Assembly (NCBI GenBank): GCA_025060275.1
Contig: JANXCJ010000048.1
Location: 1 to 12,359 of the forward strand
DNA length: 12,359 bases
Source of the DNA: Bacteroidia bacterium
Lineage (GTDB): Bacteria; Bacteroidota; Bacteroidia; SpSt-205
Direction of reading: 5' to 3'
The first letter of the stretch is position 1, and each line of letters opens with the position of its first letter. Below, one piece after another: positions 6,537 to 12,359 of this stretch. A model generated the notes under the pieces. That model was not told the DNA's origin. It worked only from the letters and a program-made list of their open reading frames with translations, and ran no database searches. The translations under genes were made by a program, and so were the position numbers.

Positions 6537-7020
6537 TAGAACCCTTACACAGTGGGAGCACCCTTTCTATCTGAAGGCGAGTGCCCACAGCCACAAGGGT
6601 GTCTCCAGCCTGGATGCGTTCCGTGTAGGGGTCCGGACTAGGAATAGTTTTACCCTCTCTCAAAATAGCAATAATGGATACCCCTGTTCTTCGGCGGAGC
6701 TCTAAATCTGCTAAGGTTTTCCCTTGCATGACACACCCTTTCTGAACAGGTATCCACTCCATCATTACCTCTTGGAGAAGCAAATTGACCTTATCAGCAG
6801 GGAGGGGTTGATATCGCACTCCCCCTAAAATGAAAGCTACTTCCCTTGCCTCTTCATCAGAGAGCTTCACGCTCCAGCAGGGCTCCTCTTCTTCAGAGCG
6901 AACATAAAATAGTTCTCTTTGGCCGGCATTATAAATGATAAGTATAAGTTGTCCTCCCTCTTGCAAGGCGAGGGTGTATTTACGCCCTAGACCAGGCAGA
7001 TGCGCCTCTCTAACTACCAC
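6529..7020 (-). CDS. khtT: KhtT-like regulatory subunit of the antiporter (RCK_C/TrkA-C domain)
   Basis: A 163-residue soluble protein resembling KhtT. Its N-terminal module has the LPGLGRKYTL opening (8-17), a basic ELFYVR strand and the DEEAREVAFILGGVRY helix (55-70). A C-terminal RCK_C/TrkA-C domain (about 85-158) includes GKTLADLELRRRTGVSIIAI (100-119) and IQAGDTLVAVGT (136-147). In Bacillus subtilis KhtT gates the KhtU antiporter and its RCK_C domain binds c-di-AMP. The same control here is inference from the family. The start is GTG at 7020: LPGLG then falls at the usual N-terminal position, and an exact −7 box ends 4 nt upstream. It overlaps khtU by 8 nt and diverges from sucC across 55 nt. 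Confidence 0.85.
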   Translation of the reverse strand: MVVREAHLPGLGRKYTLALQEGGQLILIIYNAGQRELFYVRSEEEEPCWSVKLSDEEAREVAFILGGVRYQPLPADKVNLLLQEVMMEWIPVQKGCVMQGKTLADLELRRRTGVSIIAILREGKTIPSPDPYTERIQAGDTLVAVGTRLQIERVLPLCKGSNE

Positions 7021-7024
7021 CTTT

Positions 7025-7032
7025 CAAAAGTA
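7025..7032 (-). promoter_or_regulatory. −7 promoter element for khtT-khtU
   Basis: On the minus strand this reads TACTTTTG, an exact TAnnTTTG match, ending 4 nt before the GTG start of khtT. The spacing is identical to that at the GtrA-like gene, the other GTG-initiated gene with such a box. TTG triplets lie upstream but closer (about 8 and 13 nt) than the usual −33 spacing. A leaderless khtT mRNA is predicted. Confidence 0.55.
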
Positions 7033-7062
7033 AGATAAAACAAGGCAAGAAGTTTTTTTCCC

Positions 7063-7070
7063 TAATATTG
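7063..7070 (+). promoter_or_regulatory. Candidate −7 element for the sucC operon
   Basis: TAATATTG matches TAnnTTTG except at one T and ends 5 nt before the sucC ATG. A run of seven Ts lies just upstream (7053-7059). The 55-nt gap must hold divergent promoters for khtT and sucC, and the two −7 boxes are 30 nt apart. There is no Shine-Dalgarno sequence before the ATG, which fits a leaderless message. Confidence 0.45.
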
Positions 7071-7075
7071 TCTGC

Positions 7076-8278
7076 ATGAAGCTACATGAGTATCAGGCAA
7101 AGGAAATTCTTACAAAGTACCAGCTTCCTGTGGCTGGGGGGATTATGATAGAAGAGGCAGAAGAGGCAGAGGCTGCCGCCCTAAAAATAGACCCTGCAGG
7201 TAAAGGTCCCTGGGTACTCAAAGCCCAAGTCCATGCAGGCGGACGAGGGAAAGCAGGGGGAGTAAAGCTCGCTAAATCTCTTCAAGAAGTGCGAGAATTA
7301 GCCCGTCAGATGATTGGAATGAAGCTCGTCACACCTCAGACAGGCCCACAAGGAAAAACCGTCCGCAAGTTATACATCACTGCAGATGCCTTTTACCCAG
7401 GTCCTTCGCCCATACAGGAATTCTATGTAAGCCTTACTTTAGATAGAACTGCAGAGAGGGATGTGCTTATTGCCAGCGCAGAAGGAGGCGTGGAAATAGA
7501 GACAGTGGCAGCTGAGCGTCCAGAGGCTATTTTGAAAGTTTACATCAATCCCTTCATGGGACTAATGCCTTTCCAGGCAAGGCAGGTAGCTTATCACTTA
7601 GGCCTATCTGGAGAGGCTTTCAAAAATGCTGTAGACTTCCTTCTCAAGTTATATCATGCGTATAATGCGCTAGATGCAAGCCTCTTAGAAATCAACCCTA
7701 TGCTCAAAACTTCCGATGATAAGATCATTGCACTGGATGCCAAATTAGAGATAGAAGATAATGCTCTAACCGTCAGACATAAGCACTTAGAGGAGCTTCG
7801 AGACCTCTACGAGGAAGAACCCCTAGAAACAGAAGCTCGCGAAGCCGGGCTGAGCTATGTCAAACTAGACGGAAATGTCGGCTGCATGGTCAACGGAGCA
7901 GGCTTAGCAATGGCTACGATGGATATGATCAAGCTTGCGGGCGGCTGGCCAGCGAATTTCTTAGATGTAGGCGGTGGTGCAAGTGTAGAAAGAATAGCCA
8001 AGGCATTCCAAATCCTCCTTAAGGACCCCGCAGTAAAGGTGATACTTATCAACATATTCGGAGGTATCGTGCAGTGTGATAGGGTGGCAAATGGCATTCT
8101 GCAGGCGTATAAGCTGATTGGGCACATACCTGTACCTATGGTAGTACGCTTACAAGGAACTAATGCGGACCTCGCCGCGCAAATCCTAAGAGAATCAGGC
8201 CTACCTCTTATACCTGCTGTGGAGTTGTGGGAAGCTGCCCAAAAGGTTCAAGAAGCTCTTCAAAGAGCTACTTCTTAA
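7076..8278 (+). CDS. sucC: Succinate--CoA ligase (ADP-forming) subunit beta
   Basis: The beta subunit of the TCA-cycle enzyme converting succinyl-CoA, ADP and phosphate to succinate, CoA and ATP. The 400 residues span an N-terminal ATP-grasp domain (about 1-225) that opens with MKLHEYQAKEIL and has the nucleotide-binding VLKAQVHAGGRGKAGGVK (47-64) and the EINPM metal-site segment (205-209). The C-terminal ligase domain (about 260-390) has NGAGLAMATMD (273-283), LDVGGGA (296-302), INIFGGIVQCDRVANG (325-340) and RLQGTN (358-363). All are expected in SucC, and the length is normal. The catalytic alpha subunit (sucD) is not next door, so it must be encoded elsewhere. thiD follows after 1 nt, implying co-transcription of two genes with unrelated roles. 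Confidence 0.96.
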   Translation: MKLHEYQAKEILTKYQLPVAGGIMIEEAEEAEAAALKIDPAGKGPWVLKAQVHAGGRGKAGGVKLAKSLQEVRELARQMIGMKLVTPQTGPQGKTVRKLYITADAFYPGPSPIQEFYVSLTLDRTAERDVLIASAEGGVEIETVAAERPEAILKVYINPFMGLMPFQARQVAYHLGLSGEAFKNAVDFLLKLYHAYNALDASLLEINPMLKTSDDKIIALDAKLEIEDNALTVRHKHLEELRDLYEEEPLETEAREAGLSYVKLDGNVGCMVNGAGLAMATMDMIKLAGGWPANFLDVGGGASVERIAKAFQILLKDPAVKVILINIFGGIVQCDRVANGILQAYKLIGHIPVPMVVRLQGTNADLAAQILRESGLPLIPAVELWEAAQKVQEALQRATS

Positions 8279-8279
8279 G

Positions 8280-9095
8280 GTGAGTTTGCCGCCTGTACTC
8301 ACCATAGCGGGCTCAGATAGCAGCGGAGGGGCTGGCATTCAAGCTGACCTCAAGACTTTCACTGCTTTAGGTACTTATGGCATGAGCGTGATTACTGCTC
8401 TCACAGCCCAGAACACGACAGGTGTCCATGCCACAATAGTACTACCGCCAGAATTCATACAAGCGCAATTAGAGGCTGTCTTCAACGACACACCTCCCAA
8501 AGCTATCAAGACAGGTATGTTAGCCAACCGGGAGATTATCCGCTCTGTAAGGAGTTTTCTTGAGGTGCATGCCTTGAGTATTTCGCTCGTCATAGACCCT
8601 GTTATGATAGCTACCTCAGGCGCGCGGCTTCTAGAGCCAGATGCTGAAGAAGAGCTACGAAACTTCTGCAATAAGGGCACAATAGTAACTCCTAACCTCC
8701 CCGAAGCTGCTGCCCTTCTTGGGACGTCCCTGCCTACCTCCGAAAAAGAAGCAAGAGCGCTGGGAGAAGCTCTCTCCATAACCTATCCTCAGCCTTTTTG
8801 GCTCGTAAAAGGAGGACATGCTCCATGGGAAAAACATACTGTTACTAATTGGGTCTTCCAAGGTGGCAAACTCTTTCAGCGCCTTGTACAAACCCGTCAG
8901 ACCTTGCCGAGGCCTACCCACGGTACGGGATGTATGTTAGCCTCTGCTATTGCTGCTTACCTTGCCCATGGATATGAGCCCATCGTAGCCATCCTCTCTG
9001 GATTAGATTTTATCCAAAAGGCTCTCTCCCATGCAGACTTATCTCTCGGGAAAGCTGCTGTAATCCCTAACCCCTCTGCAGCTTTATGCAAGTAA
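8280..9095 (+). CDS. thiD: Hydroxymethylpyrimidine/phosphomethylpyrimidine kinase
   Basis: Phosphorylates HMP and HMP-P to HMP-PP, the pyrimidine half of thiamine. The 271-residue protein is a ribokinase-fold enzyme of normal length. Its signatures are TIAGSDSSGGAGIQADLK (8-25), the substrate-pocket segment TAQNTTGV (42-49), TPNLPEA (137-143), VKGGH (176-180) and the anion-hole/catalytic HGTGC (214-218, C218). The assigned start is GTG, 1 nt after the sucC stop. The TTG at residue 3 is an alternative, since AAGG would then be 5 nt upstream. The choice changes only two residues. No other thiamine genes are adjacent. Its 3' end overlaps the next gene by 10 nt. Confidence 0.95.
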   Translation: MSLPPVLTIAGSDSSGGAGIQADLKTFTALGTYGMSVITALTAQNTTGVHATIVLPPEFIQAQLEAVFNDTPPKAIKTGMLANREIIRSVRSFLEVHALSISLVIDPVMIATSGARLLEPDAEEELRNFCNKGTIVTPNLPEAAALLGTSLPTSEKEARALGEALSITYPQPFWLVKGGHAPWEKHTVTNWVFQGGKLFQRLVQTRQTLPRPTHGTGCMLASAIAAYLAHGYEPIVAILSGLDFIQKALSHADLSLGKAAVIPNPSAALCK

Positions 9096-9664
9096 AGCAC
9101 CTTTGGCTCTTCCCCCTTTTAGGAATAGCCCAAATTCAACTTAGCCAAAACCCGATCTCTGGCGACTGCCGTATTTCTCAGGAATCTCTCAAGCCCATAA
9201 TCCCTCCCTTCTTCCCCTACCTCTATCAGTATGAGTGGGATAATACCCGCAAAATGGAAACCGCTTGGTTTTCCCCTCATATTCGCTTACGAATAGAGCA
9301 GAGAGCTTGCACTCGCCATCATATTACCTACGAGCTTCGTCTTCCTCCTTCTTATTCTTTCTCTACTGGATTCACCCGCGGTATCCTTTCTCTGCTGGAT
9401 ACAGTCATTACTCTCATTCATAGGGAAAATTTCGCCTTCCTTGCTGTGAAGAGAGCGATATGGGATAAGCTCATCCAACACGCACAAATGCGTTCCATAG
9501 GAGAAGTAGTCATGCTTCCCTATCAAGAGTGGAGCTTTCTGCTTCGCTTGGATAGTGATCAAGAAGGATACGTAGCATTGCTGGAAACTATACGATATAT
9601 TAGCAGTCAAGCTATCCAGCGTCCCGGAATACCCGACTACATGGATGATGGATGGAGCCCTTGA
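9086..9664 (+). CDS. Uncharacterised exported protein, 192 aa
   Basis: I do not recognise a family. Residues 1-19 form a likely signal peptide: a basic MQVKH start, a hydrophobic WLFPLLGIAQ core and a possible cleavage near residue 20. The mature part is mixed alpha/beta with many aromatic residues and two cysteines (C28, C75) that could form a disulfide in the periplasm. It ends in an acidic DYMDDGW segment. There is no membrane anchor beyond the leader and no lipobox. The start overlaps the last 10 nt of thiD, so it is probably translated from the sucC-thiD transcript. The stop is 2 nt from the stop of convergent sprA. Length, start context and leader support a real gene. A role in the envelope is inference only. 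Confidence 0.65.
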   Translation: MQVKHLWLFPLLGIAQIQLSQNPISGDCRISQESLKPIIPPFFPYLYQYEWDNTRKMETAWFSPHIRLRIEQRACTRHHITYELRLPPSYSFSTGFTRGILSLLDTVITLIHRENFAFLAVKRAIWDKLIQHAQMRSIGEVVMLPYQEWSFLLRLDSDQEGYVALLETIRYISSQAIQRPGIPDYMDDGWSP

Positions 9665-9666
9665 AG

Positions 9667-12359
9667 CTAATTCGTAATGGAAAAGCGGAACTGTACTCCC
9701 ACCGCCGTGAAAGAGGTAGGAAAAGCATTAGATAGCACAGGGCGATTTCGGGTATGTTCTATATACACTCTTACGTTCAGCTGAGTACTTACTGCATAAT
9801 CTACGGAGGGCTTCAGCGTGAAAGAACGAGTGCCCCCCACAGGCTGGACAAATGTCTCATTATCTAACTGACGATTCTGGTTGGTAAGATTACGATAGGT
9901 AACTTCTACTCTAAAGTTCACACTATTGCGAAGCTCAAAAGTCCTCCCGAATAGGCTAAAGGGTTGCAGGAAGCTCTCCCTTCGCCAATTCCAGGCAAGG
10001 CTTAGCTCTGTAGTGTAATTCTGATTGAGCTGGAGCGCACCTACATTGAAGGTAAGCGTGCGAGTGCGCCGAAACTCTAAGTTAGTATTCATGCCGTTCT
10101 TCCAGTTGAAGCTAAGACCTACAAGTGGGGAGAAACTTTCCTGGATGCTTACTGCATTAATGACGTAAACTGGCTCAAAATTATAGATAGTCATCCCCGC
10201 GATGGTGTCTGTGGGTGATTGGATAGGCTGGAGGGTTTCAGAGAGCCCATCTCCATTTTGATCTATTGCGCGCAGATTGAGAGTGTAGTTAAGTGTATAA
10301 GTAGCTCTATAGTTATGAGAGAGAGTTACGGTACGAAATCTATCTTTGAAGAAAGGTAGCTGCGTAAGACCTGTATAATTTACATTCCAGTTGGGAAGCG
10401 GTAAGGAAGGGAAAGGAGAGAGCGGCATTCGTTTAGGGTTATAGGGTCCATAGGCACTGAGGAAAGACAGGACTACCACCTCCTGCTGAGAACCCGTGTA
10501 GCCATTCCAATAGTCTCTACGAGTTAGACCTGCATTTGAGCCTAATACAGCTTCATAAAGTGGATTTGCTAGGCGAAGGCGCTGGGAGAAGATATACCGA
10601 TACTCTCCTTCTAATTGTTGATAACCCCTATCTCGGCGCCCTGAGAGAGCCGTACCCAGGGCCCAGAAGCTCATACTGAAATTCCCTTGCGCACTGGGGT
10701 TACTGAAGCGAAAGCCTTGCGAAAGGGTATCCCATGAAAATAATCCCCCTCTGGAGAAAGTCTCGTTTCGGGTTAGCGTGATGTCTATCCTGAGGTCCTT
10801 AAGAGGGGCGAGGTTACTCCGAGCATTGAGCTGAGTACTACGAGTTTGCTGAAAGGGTAATGTGAAGTAGGGATTACGAGTAAACCATCCTTTCTGAGCA
10901 GCTTCTTGTAGCCAGTCCCCTGCTAAGTTGGGCTGTTCTCCTAATATGAAATTCCATCCTGGAGCTTGACTGCGACGGCCTGTGAGGCTATCCTCATAGT
11001 CCCAATCTAAGCCCAAGTTAGCAGGACGAGGTAGAAAACCCGGCAGACTTGTACTCTGCTGACGAGAATAGTTGATATCTATACTCTGTATGCTGAGGAC
11101 TACCTTAGTCAGGGCTTTACCTATCTGACGCACAGCAGAATAGGGGTCTTCTTCCTTTTTACGGGAGGTATCAGAGCGCCCTGCTCCTACCTGTGGCGGT
11201 GTAGGAGAGAGTAACCTATTTATTGGCTTGATTCTCCTGTAAAGACCACTTAACTGGAACTGATTACTCAGCTGAATATTCCTATTATTAGATATGGTAT
11301 TGCCGAATTGCTCCTGCCCTAAGGCGGCTGTATTCCAACGGTACTCTGCTGTGTAGGTGATACTACTATTTATCCAGTCTGTCCATTTTATTTTATTTAA
11401 TGGTAGACGATAGGTGGCAGTAACATTTTGATTGAAAAGCAGTGTCCGCCCAAAGTTAATTCTTTGGTATTTCCCTCTTTTAGGGTCCTTTCCAAAACTA
11501 AGGAAGTTTTGCCAGAGGCTGTCGCGCTTTTCTGGGGTATTGATAGGTCCTTCAGGCTCATCTACTCGCGCTTGTACATTTGCATTATAGTTAAAAGTCA
11601 GGCTAGGTGTAAGGTTCCACTGGAGAGTGTATTGCCGATTAAGCAGGAAGTTTTGATAGAAAGTGGGGCGCACCTCAGGTCCCCCATTGATTGCCCGAAG
11701 GCGCTGTTCTTGATATTGACGATTGCCCTCTATCCGCCATCCTACTTGGGCAGGTAGATAGCTTATACTGAGGTCTCGCAGAAGTGCTGTTTTAGTTTTG
11801 CCGAAAGGACGTAAGGGCTTAGCCTGAAAATTATAGCTATAACTTACGCCAGCCGTATATTGCTTGTTGATGAGGTATTCCGTTTGAGGATTTCGGCTAA
11901 AAGTTTCGTTATAGCCATAATTGAAAAGAAAGTTCTGTATATGCCAGAATCGCCGTTTAGGGTTAGGATTTACGTAGGTTTTTCGTACTCCTGCAAAAGT
12001 ATAACTATAGGTACGACTATAAGTGGTCAAGATTCTCTCTAAACTATCTCGAGCCACTGGATCAGGCTGAGCCTCCAATCGCGTCCGAGAAAGCACATCT
12101 GGATCATAGGGGCTGTACAATGGCCTTACGAAGGTCTCTCCATAAGTGAAAAAGGTAGGAATTTCAACCCCCACTTTTTTAGGAAGGAGTTTATGTAGCT
12201 GAATTCCACCTGTGAATGTGTAGCGCTGATTCCACTCCGTGGAGCGTTGGCTTACCTTTTGCTCTATGGAACCGTACCAGGGCGTGCCATAGCTGCCCGA
12301 AAGCGCTAAGTTACCTAAGTCTGCCAGTCGTAGATTGAGCACACCCGAAGCACTCCAGC
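9667..12359 (-). CDS. sprA: SprA, type IX secretion outer-membrane translocon (C-terminal part)
   Basis: A partial gene: the frame is open to the window edge, so the start lies off the right side. The visible 896 residues are the C-terminal third or so of a protein that is about 2,400 residues in Flavobacterium johnsoniae. SprA forms the very large outer-membrane beta-barrel through which T9SS cargo and gliding adhesins leave the cell. Supporting features are the SprA-like stretch LNLRLADLGNLALSGSYGT near the left end of the fragment, then LLPKKVGVEIP and PLYSPYDPDV. The rest is alternating polar/aromatic beta strands, with a terminal strand ending FRFSITN, as expected for a barrel inserted by BAM. 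The fragment contains no cysteine. One DxNxDG-type loop (DQNGDG) lies at 10246-10263. The end is complete (TAG) and nearly abuts the convergent 192-aa protein gene. Confidence 0.88.
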   Translation of the reverse strand, partial: WSASGVLNLRLADLGNLALSGSYGTPWYGSIEQKVSQRSTEWNQRYTFTGGIQLHKLLPKKVGVEIPTFFTYGETFVRPLYSPYDPDVLSRTRLEAQPDPVARDSLERILTTYSRTYSYTFAGVRKTYVNPNPKRRFWHIQNFLFNYGYNETFSRNPQTEYLINKQYTAGVSYSYNFQAKPLRPFGKTKTALLRDLSISYLPAQVGWRIEGNRQYQEQRLRAINGGPEVRPTFYQNFLLNRQYTLQWNLTPSLTFNYNANVQARVDEPEGPINTPEKRDSLWQNFLSFGKDPKRGKYQRINFGRTLLFNQNVTATYRLPLNKIKWTDWINSSITYTAEYRWNTAALGQEQFGNTISNNRNIQLSNQFQLSGLYRRIKPINRLLSPTPPQVGAGRSDTSRKKEEDPYSAVRQIGKALTKVVLSIQSIDINYSRQQSTSLPGFLPRPANLGLDWDYEDSLTGRRSQAPGWNFILGEQPNLAGDWLQEAAQKGWFTRNPYFTLPFQQTRSTQLNARSNLAPLKDLRIDITLTRNETFSRGGLFSWDTLSQGFRFSNPSAQGNFSMSFWALGTALSGRRDRGYQQLEGEYRYIFSQRLRLANPLYEAVLGSNAGLTRRDYWNGYTGSQQEVVVLSFLSAYGPYNPKRMPLSPFPSLPLPNWNVNYTGLTQLPFFKDRFRTVTLSHNYRATYTLNYTLNLRAIDQNGDGLSETLQPIQSPTDTIAGMTIYNFEPVYVINAVSIQESFSPLVGLSFNWKNGMNTNLEFRRTRTLTFNVGALQLNQNYTTELSLAWNWRRESFLQPFSLFGRTFELRNSVNFRVEVTYRNLTNQNRQLDNETFVQPVGGTRSFTLKPSVDYAVSTQLNVRVYIEHTRNRPVLSNAFPTSFTAVGVQFRFSITN

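Noticed and set aside
8375..8779. Open frame of 134 codons antisense to thiD
   Set aside because: It lies entirely within a clear thiD gene, its residue content is low-complexity Ser/Ala/Arg, and it shows no family motif.
11428..11757. A 109-codon open frame antisense to sprA
   Set aside because: Its composition is that of a complementary-strand frame of a beta-barrel gene, there is no recognisable domain or start signal, and it lies wholly inside the well-supported sprA frame.
1..12359. Defence island, prophage, integrative element, CRISPR array or tRNA cluster
   Set aside because: No integrase, transposase, nuclease or toxin gene and no regularly spaced repeats are visible. There is almost no intergenic space for RNA genes, and all recognisable genes are housekeeping or envelope genes.

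Overview
The window reads as a compact stretch of a Bacteroidota chromosome. Three things point there. The fragment at the right end is SprA, the outer-membrane translocon of the type IX secretion system, which is confined to this phylum and close relatives. Exact or near matches to the Bacteroidota −7 promoter element (TAnnTTTG) sit just before several start codons. The AccD and MoxR-type proteins also look like Bacteroidota family members. Almost every gene is housekeeping or envelope-related, and base composition looks even. I see no insertion sequence, integrase, phage gene, CRISPR array, tRNA or rRNA. I did not recognise a defence system or a clearly new multi-gene system.

Layout from left to right. 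A MoxR/ChlI-like AAA+ ATPase (6-1487, minus) diverges across 109 nt from holA (DNA polymerase III delta) and a secreted DUF3108 protein (1597-3450, plus). Converging on these is a gtrA-like gene followed by accD (4725-3463, minus). The gtrA-like gene overlaps head to head, by 21 nt, with a LolD/MacB-type ABC ATPase (4705-5391, plus). That ATPase converges on a khtT-khtU pair (7020-5388, minus), a predicted cation:proton antiporter and its regulatory subunit. The pair diverges across 55 nt from sucC, thiD and an unrecognised exported protein (7076-9664, plus). Two nucleotides later lies the stop codon of sprA (minus, running off the right edge), which encodes the C-terminal 896 residues of the translocon.

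The genes do not form one pathway. They cover replication (holA), central metabolism (sucC), cofactor synthesis (thiD), fatty-acid synthesis (accD), ion homeostasis (khtTU), and envelope and secretion (DUF3108, GtrA-like, ABC ATPase, sprA). The likely transcription units are holA-DUF3108, gtrA-accD, khtT-khtU and sucC-thiD-192-aa protein.

The most interesting signal is architectural. Only about 205 of 12,359 nt are non-coding. Convergent genes end 12 nt apart, 2 nt apart, or share a TTAA that supplies both stop codons. Several −7-like boxes lie only 4-7 nt before a start codon, which predicts leaderless or nearly leaderless mRNAs. At the gtrA-like/ABC pair, two facing promoters would give transcripts that are complementary at their 5' ends.
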